DNA from: Whalleya microplaca
Taxonomy: Eukaryota; Ascomycota; Sordariomycetes; Xylariales; Xylariaceae
DNA: 59,823 nt
Assembly (NCBI GenBank): GCA_022497155.1
Contig: MU385803.1
Location: 1 to 59,823, forward strand
Direction: 5' to 3'
The notes beneath the pieces are model-generated. The model was not told where the DNA came from. It made no database searches and was given only the letters and a program-made list of their open reading frames with translations. Below are positions 46,181 to 58,952 of this stretch, piece after piece. How positions within the stretch are numbered: the stretch's first letter is position 1; the number at the start of each line of letters is the position of its first letter. A program made the translations under genes and the position numbers.

Positions 46181-49009
46181 TCATATAGCGATCCTCTCCA
46201 ATGAATAATGACCAACCTGCTGGCTCCTTAGGTGGCCAGTTTCTCTCTGCGACCTTTCCACAATCTCGCCACCCGAGACAATCTTTTGGGCCGAAATCTT
46301 GTCCTTCAGCCTGAGCCCAAGCGGCAATGCCTGAGCGCCCGGTTCCTTTACATGCAGCGGGATTGGCTTCATCATATCGACAGCAGTCCCCGATCCAGCC
46401 TTCCCACATGACTCACAGTACTTTACAGCCTCGCCAACAATGCCACGTAGATAGACCGCCTCTTCCAGTCCCTCCAAGGCGGCGCTCACTTCGAGTTTAA
46501 GCGAAGCGACAAAGTCGCCGGATTCGTCACCTGCCAATATGGCATCATTAAGCAGCCAACCACCGGGTCCGACCGAATCCACACAACGTCCCAACAGCTC
46601 TGCGACAAGTTTGATGCTGGTATCTGGCGGGGCGACAAGTGTCGTGTCTTTCTCGAAGTCGGTGACATCCAGGTAGCGAGATGTCCAGGCGCCCTTCACC
46701 AGATCAACGCGAAGCAGGTGGACCAGCGCGAGAATTTCCTCCGGTTTGAATACAGTTCGCAATGCCTTGATCATGGAGATACCAGGGCAGTTGCCAAGTT
46801 TGGCGAAAGCAACACTTAGTCCGTTGCCACGAATGCCCGAGTCCTCGTTCAAATAGGAAATAGTCTTCTGGATCTCATCCTCGAGGTTGTCCAGTTCCAT
46901 CCCTATATCCTCGTCCGCAACCTCCCCTCCTCCATGAATGGTCTCTTCGGTCGATCCGTTAGTGAGTAATTTTGGGGGCGGTTGCTTCGGATCACGGACT
47001 AGCTCGAGACTCCTCATAATTGTACGTATAGCAACCAACAGTTCGACGGCCCCAAGGTTGGTAGCGGCAATGTAGGTGACTAAAAGCTCCAAAGATGGGT
47101 CAAGATCAGCGATTCGTAGCACTAGCTCTTCGACCAGAACTGGATCGACTCGCTCTGCCTCTCTCAGCTTGTCGCGGAAGGCTGATTTGATATTGGAAAG
47201 AGTCAGATGACCTGCGTCTACCAAGTAATTGACGATATCGCTCTGGGGCAATTGGCAAATCAGCCGAGGGATGGTTTTATCATCCGGGAGTGCATCGTTC
47301 CACTGGAATGCTCGGCTAATAGCATACAATATCCATCTCCTATCCGCAGGAGGGTATCCCGATCTGGTCTTCGGCCACGCCCACTTCGGGGTGGCCACGG
47401 ATAGAGCTTGCTCGTCACCGTCAGAGCTACTGATCGGGTGGACGTCATTAACCTGTATACCAAACTTTTCAGCCAAGAGCCTCTCCAGGCCGCCAAGGTC
47501 GTTAGCGTTCAGGAGGGCATCGGCTCTAGCCTCCTCTGTCGTCCACGTCTGCCAATAGTCACCCCTGATAGAGCCTGGGAGGAAGTTGGAGAACACCGAA
47601 TTTTCTGGGGCTGGGTTGGCTACTTGGGACGAGGGCCTCTTAGCCAGCGGCAAGCCACGTCCAATCGAATCAATTAATAAACCTTCGGCACGTCGCTTCT
47701 GTGTTCGCGTAGTAGGCGCTTCCAATTGGATTCCGACCAAGTTAGAGCCGACTAGGGCAACTGCAAGTTCGAGGCGAGAGAAATAAGCAACAAGCGAGCA
47801 AGCGGTCGTGTCTGTGCCATCGAGATCAACGGGTACTGTATTCTGAAGAGACTGGTACACGGGATTGTAGATACTGAGTTGGACTGGGGTAGAGCAAAGC
47901 AGAGACGTCTTGCTCAAGCGCAGGAAGGACGATGCTCCTTCTAGGTCCATGCTAGAGGTTATTTTGGGTATGCTGGCGGCTAGGTCGAAAATATTGAGCG
48001 TTTTGTTGCGCAGCTCTAACAAGCTTCCGGACCGAACATCTAGGCGATAGGAGGCTCGGGTCGATTCTCCTTCCTGGGAGGATGCGATAGGCACGGCATG
48101 AAGTTGGATGATGCCGTGGCGCGAGCGCATAGAATCGCGAGATGGCGGGAGCATGCCGACAATGTGTAGGTGCCGGCTCTGCTGCCCGCTTGAACCATAG
48201 CTGGAGACTACAACCAAAACCTCGACATCCGCACCGTTGTCCTGGTTGACTTCCGGAAAGAGACTAAAGGCGTCGCTATTCCCCTTGAAGATGCCTTGGA
48301 TAACTTGAGAGAGCGGGGCTGAGCAGCAGAAGTCAATGGTAAAGCCCGATTTAACAGGCCCGGAGAGATCCTGGTGCAGTGCCGTCGGAGATGATTTCCA
48401 CTTGGTCTCAAGACTCTCGACATCAAGGCACACAATCTCGCCGCTTTCGCGCACAGCAAGAAGCTCCTCCCCAGGTATTTGAGGGGCGGCGTTCCCTCGC
48501 GCCGCTGGTTCTAAGAGAGGACCAAGGTAGACGACAGGTTGACCGGGACCCAGGGAGGATGACTTGGTAGTCGAAGTTGTTTTGCCTGTGGCATCGACGT
48601 AGTCTTTAAACAGAGTGATCTTGTACTCGTCATTTTCTCTAATAGCTGCGTACGTATACCTGACGATCTCGTTCGAGCCTGGGACTTTGCGCCGGATGGA
48701 GCTAAGAGGGCAGGAGAAGAAGGACTGCGGAGGTATGGGATACGAGGTCGCCAGTCTAGCCGATGACACCTGTAGATGGCTAGTTAATGACGGTGTTTTT
48801 GCGATTCATGATATGAGGATGTTCCTCACATTGTAGATATTGACAGCCTCTCCATCAATGCCCACAGCCAGCTCGTGGCGCTTCCTCTTCCTGGACCCAA
48901 GCTCGGAGCCGTAGACCTCGCTGACGACGTAGCGGCCAGTGGTGGGATCAAGGGGGCGAGGCAGGGAGGTCAGCACGTATGGCTTTTGAATCTGAAAGTG
49001 GGAAGCCAT
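46181..49009 (-). CDS. Utp8-like small-subunit processome protein (922 aa, 2 exons)
   Basis: Exons are 49009-48830 and 48769-46181, with a 60-base phase-0 intron (GTGAGG...CTACAG) restoring NIYNVSSARLATSYPIPPQS. The first ~400 residues are rich in short beta-strand-like segments, including a basic KRKRHELAVGIDGEAVNIYN stretch, and look like a beta-propeller. The C-terminal half is alpha-helical (LLNANDLGGLERLLAEKFG, RRWILYAISRAFQWND, PRLICQLPQSDIVNYLVD) with Leu-rich repeats of helices. Length, beta-then-alpha layout and fungal-type motifs suggest Utp8, the t-UTP subcomplex member for pre-18S rRNA transcription and processing in the nucleolus. I recognise it by overall pattern rather than one diagnostic motif; another propeller-alpha scaffold is possible. 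Confidence 0.65.
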
Positions 49010-49510
49010 GCTGAGTCAATTGGCTGGCCACAAGGTTGGCGCTTGTGGTGGTGATGTGAGGCTATCGCCGCTTTGACTTGAGACTGTCAGATATTTCTAG
49101 CTACGCGAGTGAAGAGAAAAAAAAAAAAGTTGTAAGTCGGCGTATCCAAGCACCGATGCTGTGTGTGTAGTGGGGTACGTGAATCTAGCGTTTTATTAGG
49201 TACCTATGTAGGTACTGCATACATATACTCCGGAGAATCTGGATGATTGGAAGAGGTACCCAACCTCACCTACGACACCTTCAAATAGTAGGTGATCTGT
49301 AAATATGAGCCAAATAGTGTCCCATTGGTGGTGTCTATATGTACCGTCCACAAAAACTGCCTGGCAGAGAGGGCATTCCGTAAGTACCTGGGTACATCCG
49401 TTCAACATCTAGCCTTAGAGTCACATGAAATCCACCTGCACGGTGTCACGTAATCCCTGCACACCATAGTATTCCTATCGTACCCACTGTTAGTACTAGC
49501 CTAGATCTTA
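49010..49510. promoter_or_regulatory. Promoter side of the Utp8-like gene and right edge of the gene island
   Basis: There is an A12 run on the plus strand at about 49119-49130 and normal composition up to about 49500. Base composition then falls abruptly to the AT-rich compartment. Confidence 0.45.
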
Positions 49511-51785
49511 ACAACTATAACAATATAATACATTAATGGATTATATATTTTAATAAATTAGTAGCACTTGTTTTTTCGATCGGGTAGCTTTACCGATAAA
49601 GTAAAAAAACTTACTGGCGTATTTTAATTTCGTTAATTTAATTTTTACTTAATTTTTAATTTTTTCCGTTGCGGGAGAAGTTTTTTTATTTTAAGCTTAC
49701 CTTTATATTAACTACCCGATAGTAAATCGATCTTGTATTTTTATTAAAGGTATCCTTAAATATTAACTTTTTAAACTATAACCCCCTCCCGATATATTAT
49801 CGGATATTTAACTTTTAGCTAAATAATTAATATAATTTTCTTAAATTCGACATTTCTTTACGTAATTTATTTTAAATATAAACCTCGCATTTACTCGTTT
49901 AATATTTCTTTTTTTATATAAATATTACGATATTATATTATATTTTATTAAGTAAGTGGAATTTTTAAAAAAGTTTTTTTTTTTTTAAGTTTTAGCGAAA
50001 GAAATACGCTATAATTAAGTCGAGGACGTTATTACTAATTAATTAAGAAATAACGTATTAAAAAATAGCAAAAAAATGCCAGGTTATATTAAATAGTTAT
50101 AACCGATAAAACATAACAAGCGCTATTTTAAGAAATTATTGCCTACGTTATTTTAGCGTTTAACTTTAAGACTTTTATATTTTTATAAACTTAGGTATAA
50201 ATGCGTAATTTCGGACCTTAAAACGCTATAAAGATTATTTTACGTACATTTAAAATTAAAGCTATTTCCGCCTTTAATTAATTAACTTATATAGAAAAAA
50301 TTATTTATATTTACTTTAATTTTTAAGTCGGTTATATTAGTTAAATAAAGTCGAGTTAAACTTAAACCTTAATTAAAAGCTAATATAGCTAATAATAATT
50401 AAAACCTCGGGCGTATACCCGTACTTATAATAGCTTAAGATGCGGTAACGTTAATTATAATAGCCTTTATTTAGTAGACCGAGGAGCTTATACGTAATAT
50501 GCGAGCTACACTTATACCTGTACTTATATTTACCGGTAGTGCGGGATCTTTTAAACCTAAGGATGTGAGATATTTTAACCTTAGCCTTAAGGATTTTAAA
50601 AAAACTAAAATAGTAGCGTATAAAAAATATACTTTATATATTGATATTTTTATATTTATAAATCGACTTATATACTTAAAAGGTTTATATAAAGAAAAAA
50701 AAGTTAAGCAAATGTGGATAATATGTTTATAAATTACTATATTAACTTGGCACTTTATAAAATTAACGGATCTAAAAAAACAAATTTTAATAATAGAAAA
50801 TTTAGCCTTTATTTATAAGATATTAAAAGTTAAATTTAAAAAGACTTATAACGACGTATTAATAAGTCTTAAAAGCTAGTAATTTTTTATAGCCGACTTA
50901 AGGAAAAGTAAAATATTTAAGCCATTTATTTAAGGAGTTTTTAAAGATATTAAAATATATAATCTTCCTTTTTTTAACCAGCTATAATATATATTCGAAA
51001 TAATAAACCTTGAGATTTAAAGATAACTAATTAAGCCGATAGTAGAAATAATTTTAGGCGCGTTTTTTAAAGAGGTTAATAATTGTAAAAGTATTTTCCG
51101 CGGGCGCGCTTTAAAAGCTTAGCCTTAGCTTTAATTTTTTCCGTAATAAATCCCGGTTATAAATCTTATATAATAGCCGATCGCTGCTTATTACGGCAAA
51201 TAATAATACCCTTACTTTTAAAATAATTAGTGGCAATAAAAGTATTAAACTAACTAGTACTTTTAGCCCCGCTTTTTATATAACTGTCGTGAAAGGTATT
51301 AAAACTTTTAATAAAAGTACTAGAGATTTTAGAATTTTTAAAATCTCACGTAGCCTTTACCTTAAAATAATCCGGCTAGTTTTAATGTTTAAAATCCTTA
51401 ACTTTAGAATTTTTAATCTTAGAACTTTTAATTTTAGAATTTTTATAAGAGTTAAAATACTAGTTAATATAAAGGTTATAAGAATTAACGCTTTTTATAA
51501 TTTTACAATTAAAATCGGAATTTTTTATATTAGTATTAAAATTTTTAAAACTTTTAAACCTTTTAAAAAGCGTTTTTCTTAGAAAATTAAAATAAGGAAA
51601 AAGTATATAAAGAATTATTAAAGTAAAATATTAAAAATTAAGGCTTTTATATAAATAACTTTAATATAATGTTTAGTAAGCTAGTGTTAAAGGATTTTAA
51701 CCCTTTATATATTAAAAAGTACGATTAAAATAAACTAAACGCGGCAAATTTCGGAGCCGCGGTTATAGCTAAACTTATTATATAT
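49511..51785. mobile_element. RIP-decayed AT-rich repeat sequence, family not identified
   Basis: This is 2.3 kb of A/T-rich sequence with scattered short GC islands and stops in every frame. The longest open stretch (51289-51582, 97 codons) is Ile/Lys/Phe-biased, as expected from C-to-T decay, and has no motif. It is not homologous by eye to L, M or the gypsy copy. Confidence 0.5.
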
Positions 51786-53419
51786 TATAATGGGGCAGGG
51801 GATTACGGGTAGTGACAGCAGCTTAAGAGCCACTAGAAGCCCCCTGGAGCCACGTCATAGGGCACTCCACAGGACATTTCACAGGGTATTTATAAGGCAC
51901 TCCATAGGGCATTTTATAGTGGATTATATATCTATATTTAACTGACTTTTTTTTTTATATCTCTTTCACTTTTTTATAACAAATATTATTAGATAGTTAA
52001 ATAGTTATATATATATAGCTTTAGCAGCTAATATACACTTATTTTTAACCTAATATTTTACTTTTGATTTACTTTAATACCTTATCTTAAGATATTTAGC
52101 TCCCCCGGATAGGCCTTAACTTTTTTACCTTTTAATTAATCGAGTAAAATAGTTTTTTTTAAAGTACCACACATTACGGAGGCATAGAATTTACTAGTAA
52201 TAACTATTTAAAATATATATTATTAAACTTACTTTCGCATACGACTATTCCTTTTTGTCCGATAGCCACCTGTTTTTTATATAAATCGAATTAAGTTATA
52301 TATTTAATCGATAGCTAGCTAGCTGCCTTATTTATATATTACATTCACGTCACTTATTACCCACGATTTACAAATTTTCTTTTTTTATATAAAATACCAG
52401 AAATATAAAACGCGATAATACTAGAAACATTAGACCGTATATTTTTATATATAAACCTGTCCATTTTACATAAGTAACGGTAATAAGCTAATTGCTAGCT
52501 ATTAATACGTATATAATTTATATGGACGACGATATTAAATAATACCTTTTTACACCCTAATACACCTTATCACTTAAATGTTACCTTTAGTAGCAAGGAA
52601 GGCTTTTAGTAACAAAGGAAGCTGTTAGCTGCTGCTGTTACTACTAATAGCTGTGGCTAGCTGACTTGTTATCACTTGACTTGCTGTTACTAATAGCTGT
52701 GGCTAGCTAACCTGCTGTCACCTGTTAACCTGCTGTCACTTGCTGTTAGCTGCTAGGGAGGCTTATAGGGAGGTTACTTAATTTAAGCTGTTATAGCTGC
52801 TGCTACTAATAGCTGTGGCTATTTAATTTATTAAAAGCCGTGGCTAGCTGTGGCTAGTTAACCTGTTGTCACCTACTGTCACCTGACTTGCTGCTAATTA
52901 GCTGTAAGCTATAGCCACTTAACTTAACCTGCTGCTGTTGCTGCTACTAATAGCTGTGGCTATTTAACCTGTTACCTTAAGGTCCCTGGGGTGAAAAATT
53001 TTTTTTTTTAGATCTAAAGGTTAGGCATTTAAGTGTGGGGCGTGTTTTCATTTTTTTTTTTTTTTAGATTTTTTAGCTGCGTGGACGCTAGCTAAAAAAT
53101 CAGGGAGGGATATAATAAAGCAGGGGATTACGGGTAATAACAGCAGCTTAAAAGCCACTAAAAGCCCCCTAAAGCCACGTTATAAAGCACTTTATAAGGC
53201 ACTTTACAGGGTATTTATAGGGCACTTTACAGGGCATTTTACAGTGGATTATATACCTGTATTTAGCTAACCTTTTCTCTCATATCTTTTTCACTTTTTT
53301 ATAACAAATATCACTAAATAATTAAATAGTTATATATATATAGCTTTAGCAGCTAATATACACTCATTTTTAACCTAATATCTCACTTTTAATTCACCCT
53401 AACACTTTATCCTAAGACA
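51786..53419 (+). mobile_element. Complete L-M-L non-autonomous LTR element (1.63 kb)
   Basis: The 5' L is 51786-52094, internal M 52095-53110 and 3' L 53111-53419. Both LTRs are 309 bases. ATAT flanks each side (51782-51785 and 53420-53423), a likely 4-base target duplication matching the 4 bases at the solo L. Directly after the 5' LTR is a TGG-type primer-site candidate; less decayed copies read TTTGGCT. A purine run (AGGGAGGGA) directly precedes the 3' LTR. M has no frame over 60 codons but carries a CTG/CAG-rich array (52620-52980). Size and lack of coding fit a TRIM/LARD-type passenger mobilised by another element's proteins. Confidence 0.75.
52620..52980. repeat. CTG-rich imperfect tandem array inside M
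   Basis: Units such as TAGCTGTGGCTAGCTGACC, CTGCTGTCACC and CTGCTGCTG recur irregularly. The same array is at 4445-4735 (-) and 59480-59720 (+). No frame is maintained, so it is not coding. Confidence 0.75.
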
Positions 53420-54490
53420 ATATAAGCATTATTAGAAATTTTACCTTAGCAAAAATAAGCTTTATCGCTATATTTAAGCAAACCACCGAGATATATTTAT
53501 ATTTAAAGGTATAGCGTAAATTATAATGGCCGCATCTCTTATTATAGAAAAATTAAACTATATAAATAACAGAATAAATATTTTATTTATATTAGTTAAG
53601 CTTTTAGCTAGCTAGTGTAACCTCGCAAACGTTTTTTAATTATCCCGCATTATATTTTAATTTTAAATCCCAGTTACTATATTAACTATAGATTTATAAC
53701 TTAACATTAATACTGGATTTTTTTATAAGTTTAAGATATACTTTAAAGCTTATATTATAATATCGCTAAAAACTAAGTATCAGGAGGATATTTGCGCGGA
53801 TATTAAATATATTAAGATTTTAAGAAATAAAATATAAATAAAAAAGCATTACCTTAAAGCTAAAATCCGGCGGAAATTAATTTCGTTAATAATTCGAGGA
53901 ATTTTTATTAATTATTATATAATATCCGAATATATAATTATTAGATTTTATTTTAAAGGTATATATAATAAAAAATTTATTATAGCTAGTTTTATTAAAA
54001 AAGTTACCCTAGTTAATAAATTATAAATTTATATATTATTAGGTATAAACATTCTCGATATTAAGTAAATTAACATTATTTTTTTTAAAAAGCTCGCAAT
54101 CATTTAATTTTGTCGCATTATAATTCCTTTGTTAGTCATTCCCTAAATATTTTAACAAAAGGTTAAGGTAATTATAGTTTACTTTATTATAGTCTTAACG
54201 CGTATATATATATTAATAAACGTGGCATATATCGCGTTATTTAGCCAGGATTTTATGCTTAAATTTTGCGATATAATTATTTCCTACTTTATTGCGATCG
54301 CGGATAATAAAACGCGTTAAATTATTATTAAAAATAATTTAAATTTTAATATCTTAATACTTTAAAACATACTTTTAGGCTATATATAACTCCTAAAACC
54401 TAACTGTTATAGATATTATATTATAAATAAACGTGCGGCTAAGCTCGCCTTATAATAACCGGCAAAAAAAAGTTCTTAATTATAATGAGC
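53420..54490. mobile_element. AT-rich decayed element between L-M-L and the gypsy relic
   Basis: This is about 1.07 kb of RIP-altered sequence, not matched on the left flank, with no open frame. It is probably the host element into which L-M-L and then gypsy sequence inserted. I cannot assign a family. Confidence 0.35.
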
Positions 54491-56230
54491 TGTGCCGTAG
54501 TAGGGAATATCGGCGATTATAAACCGATATAGCAGTATAGCTCTCGAGAGTTAGTATAAATGCTCTCGAGCTATGCCGATATACCTTTTTGATTTTCTTT
54601 TTTTCTTTAGTTAAAATATAAACATTTATTTAATATTACAAAATTATATTTTAGCGTAATAGCCTTTTATATATTTTCTAACTTATTAACTCCCGAGTTA
54701 TGTTAAAGTAAATTAAAATATCAAGAGAAGCTTTAAAATAGCCCTTTAATAATCCGGAAATACCGTTAGTGAGATACGCGGAAGCATTAAATATTTAGGT
54801 CTACTAAATTTATACCCGCCTCGAATAAATATACGTAATATTAAAAGCGGTATTAAAAAATAATTCGGAAAAATAATAATTAAAATAAGCGGCTTATAAA
54901 TAGAAATTAAAAAAACAATAAAACAAATTATTATAACGTTAGGCGGTTTTAAAAACGTAGTTATAAAAGAATCTCGATTTATTAACTACTTAAAACGCAA
55001 ATATAATAAAAAATGCTTCCGTATAAAACTTTCGGGATTTTTAAAAACCTTAAAAATAGTTAGCCCAAATAGGTATAAACCTTTAGTTAGGAAATCCTTA
55101 GCTAAAAAACCCTTAAGCATTTTTAATACCTACCTTAGTAATTATTATAGCCTCGGTACTTAAACGTAAGCTATTATTATAACCCGAGAAGTTCGGGGGC
55201 AAATATAGCCGCTATCCCGTATAAAAAATATTAATAAAATATAAATTTTAAAAAGATATAAAATTTATAAAAAGAGATTAAAATAAATAATATAACATTT
55301 ATAAACGGCTCGAAAACAATATATAACGCGTAATAAAGTTATATTATATTATAAAAAAACCTAATAAAATATTTAACCTAATATTTTTTTTAATACTTAT
55401 TAAACGTTTATAAAAATTATAATAAAGTTATTAAAGCGGGGGGCGAATTATATAAATGCCGCCAGTCCATTAATTAAACTTTTATATTTTTTATACTAAT
55501 TTCGAGCAATTATTAGCAGAAATAAAAAGCAATATATAAAATAATAAAATAAAGTTTATATTTATCGAAAAAGTAATTAATAATAAACTTAAAAACGCGT
55601 TAGTTTTAATAACGTTACCGAATATTTACTAAAACTAGGTTTATTAAATAATAGATATTGTAACCCGACTTAAGAGGTCGCTATTTTATTATAGCGGGAA
55701 CAGCTTAAAAAGCAGGACTACGTTAAATAAATCACTCCTTCCGGGCCTATTACCCTTTACCTTTAATCGCCTTAAAACTAATTATAAAAGCGATACGTTA
55801 ATAACCGGTATAACCGCGTTAATAAAAAGCTAACGGACTAAATAAATAATAAACAAAAAACAAAACGCTTAAATAAAGCGCGGAAAATGTTTGCGATATA
55901 AAAAAAAAGCTACCTATTTAAAAAATGTACTTATTATTTTATAAAACTACTTATTTATATTAAGGTTAACGTAATAATAAGCTATAAATTTAAAGAAAAT
56001 AAGGCCGAAAAAATACTAAAGAAATAAAAAAACAAATAGCTTTTAAATAAAGTTACGCTTAAAAACTTAATATAACGGCAAAAAAAGTTAACATAACTAA
56101 ATAACTTATAAACGGGAAATTTTTTATAATCGATATATATTTAAATTAATAACTATATATAAAAACCTTTATAAATTTAAAATATAAATATTATATTATT
56201 ATTAACGAAAATATAATAAAACGTTTAAAA

Positions 56231-56413
56231 TTGCCGCGTATATTTATTCGGAAAAAAACGGTAGAAAAAACTATTTATAAGGAGGGATTAAACGTTTCGG
56301 GTATAATTTACAAAATAACTTATATAAAAGCTAACTTTAATAAGTATAAATTAAGGATATTTATATATATTATACCAAAGCTAAATTACTTTATAATATT
56401 AAAAAAGCCTTAA
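56231..56413 (+). pseudogene. Gypsy retropepsin-region remnant (right copy)
   Basis: This is a 60-codon open stretch ending YIIPKLNYFIILKKP, homologous to the minus-strand stretch at 1887-1705. The differences between the two are mostly single codon changes of RIP type. Confidence 0.65.
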
Positions 56414-56959
56414 ATAAAGTATAACCGGATAACATACGTAATATATAAATATATATTATATATAAAAATTACCGGAAACTTAAGAATATAAAAAAAAAAC
56501 ACTTCCTAGAAATTATAAAAGTTCGCGAAACTCGGAAGGCGCTTTATATTAATACAATATATTTTATAAAAGAAATAAAAAAAGCTCGGAAGCAAAAAAA
56601 GCTGGGAAAATAAGTAATAACCTAACAGACGGCTATATTTATTATTACATTAATAAATATTAATAAAGCTTTAGCGCTTAAAAAAAAACTAACGTTCGAG
56701 AAAATCTCCCCCCCTAATTAAAGGGTTAAAAGTAGTTATTCGAAAAAAAAAAAAATAAAGATTTTCCGCCGCACCGCCTAAAAGCCGATTATAAAATTAA
56801 CTTAAACCGTAATAAAGCAGGCAAAAAGTTACTTACTTTTTAAGGGCTATTATATAATATTTCCCGGGAAAAATTATTAGCGTTATAAAAAATACTAACT
56901 AAACTATTAAATAAAGGGTATATTTATATAAATAGCTTACCCGTAAAAGCCCCTATACT

Positions 56960-58090
56960 TTTTGTCCAAAAACCGAACGGCAAACTCCGTTTTTATTATA
57001 ATTATAAAATATTAAATAATATTATTTAGCGGGATTAGTACCCGCTTCCGCTTATATAAAAAACGCTTAAAACCTTTTCGGGAATAAAATAGTTTTTTAA
57101 AATAAATATTAGATCGGCTTTTTATAAAATTAAAATTAAGGAGAGAAATAAATAAAAAACGGCTTTTTATACCTGCTTTAGGCTATTTAAGTAGTTTATA
57201 ACTTTTTTCGGCTTAATAAATGCTTCTATAACGTTTTAGCGCTACGTAAATAATACGCTAAAAAATACCTAAATATTTTTTATTTAATATATATAAATAA
57301 TATATTAATTTATTTTTCTAAAATAAAAAAAAATTATATCGATAAAATAAAAAAGGTATTAAAATATTTAAAAATAGCGGGCTTAAATCTAGATATAAAT
57401 AAATATAAGTTTATAATAACTATTATAAAATACTTGGGATTTATTATCGAAATAAAAAAAGGGGTCTATATAAATCCGGCTAAAATATAGGCAATTAAAA
57501 AATAAAAGCCTCCTAAAACGCTTAAAAAAATCCGTAGTTTTTTAGGATTTATAAACTTTTACCGGGATTTTATTAAAAACTATATAAATTTTACTACCTT
57601 TTTATCGGCACTTATAAAAAAAGGGGTACCGTTTCAATAAAAGCTTTCGGAAAATCTGGCGTTCGAGAACTTTAAACGAGCGTTTTTAAAAAAACCGGCT
57701 TTAATATAATAGGACTTTAAACGGAAAATAGTAGTCGAAATAAACTATTTAAGATAGGCTTATAGGAGGTGCCTATTATAACGTAACAAGCGAGAGATCT
57801 TATTACCCGTAACCTATTATTTTAAACGTTTAACTCCGGCAGAAATTAATTATAAAATCTATAATAAAAGGCTGATAATAATTATAAGCTGCTTATAAAT
57901 ATAAGATATAAAATTACAAAACGTAACTTTAATATTTATAATTTTATTTAATTATAAAAATCTAAAATATTTTATAACTTTTAAAAGACTTTCCGAGCGA
58001 TAAGTACGTTAGTTAAAAAAATTAACACGCTTTAATTTCCGATTGGAATTTTACGCTAAATATTTAAGCATTAGACCTGACGTTTTTTTA
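56960..58090 (+). pseudogene. Gypsy reverse transcriptase / RNase H remnant
   Basis: Conceptual reading shows the RT thumb-side signature (YIDKIKKVLKYLKIAGLNLD, then YLGFIIE and RSFLGFINFYRDFIKN). RNase H follows (LPVTYYFKRLTPAEINYKIY, then NLKYFITFKRLSER and a LEFYAKYLSIRPDVF-like segment). TAA/TAG codons replace Gln and Trp codons throughout, as RIP produces. It cannot encode active protein. Confidence 0.8.
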
Positions 58091-58646
58091 TAGCGCAAAT
58101 AAAACCTACTATAAAAAGTGTAAAACGAAAAGTATAAAAGACGGGAATTTTAATTATTACAAAAGAAATAGTTACTTTATATATAATTTAAAAAATATAA
58201 ATAAGCGGGGATTATTAAAATAAGGTATATTTAATTATACAGATAAAATATCCCAAAAAATAAAGAAATTTTTAAATATAAGAATTTATAATTGCTATAA
58301 AATATAAGGGTAGTAAAAAACCCGAATTACGGATAAGTAATAAAAGCGGTAGCTTAAAAAAACCGAACGTTCTTTAAAAACCTAAACATAAAAATATCGT
58401 TATCGGAATATAATATCGATAATAAAAGTCGACTATATTTTCGCGAGCGTATTTAAATCTCTAATTAAAAACCGCTTTATACCGCCCTAATATAAAATAC
58501 TTATAACTTATATTTAATAAAATACCCGGGAAAAAAAATATATTAGTAATACTTTTAAAAACGTTCTATTAACCTAAAATATCGGCGTTTATAAAACGCT
58601 TTTATAAAAATTACGATATTTGTAAAAAAAAAACGGTATAACGTAA

Positions 58647-58952
58647 TGTAATGGGGCAGGGGATTACGGGTAATGACAGCAGCTTAGGAGCCACTAGAAG
58701 CCCCTTGGAGCCACGTCATAGGGCACTTTATAGGGTATCCACAGGGCACTTCATAGGGCAATTTATAGTGGATTATATACCTGTATTTAGCTGACCTTTT
58801 CTCTTATATTTTTTTCACTTTTTTATAATAGATATTAATAAATATTATTAGATAGTTAGATAGTTATATATATATAGTTTTAGCAGCTAATATATACTTA
58901 TTTTAACCTAATATCTTATTTTCGATTTATCCCGATACCCTGTTTTAAGATA
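58647..58952 (+). repeat. LTR-like repeat L, copy 7
   Basis: It starts TGTAATGGGGCAGGG and ends TTTTAAGATA; it is moderately decayed. It interrupts the gypsy relic after RNase H and is followed directly by M, so it is the 5' LTR of another L-M-L element cut by the window end. Confidence 0.8.

Larger units (their letters stand above)
54491..58646 (+). mobile_element. Ty3/gypsy LTR retrotransposon relic, RIP-decayed, plus strand
   Basis: The LTR/leader starts TGTGCCGTAGTAGGG (54491) with the same inverted-repeat structure as the left copy. Gag-like sequence follows (start codon mutated to ATA near 54718), then a retropepsin-like stretch (56231-56413), reverse transcriptase (about 56960-57700) and RNase H (about 57740-58090). 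Frames are full of stops from C-to-T changes. Integrase is not reached. The element is interrupted at 58647 by an L-M insertion and runs off the window. Confidence 0.85.

Noticed and set aside
51289..51582. 97-codon frame rich in Ile, Phe, Lys and Arg
   Set aside because: The amino-acid bias is what RIP-decayed A/T-rich DNA gives by chance; no domain.
53420..58952. 53111-58952 as one intact L-flanked gypsy element with L as its LTR
   Set aside because: The gypsy relic has its own LTR-like start at 54491, and L interrupts gypsy sequence at different points in the left and right copies (406/407 and 2778-3073 on the left, 58647 on the right). L is therefore a separate, later family.
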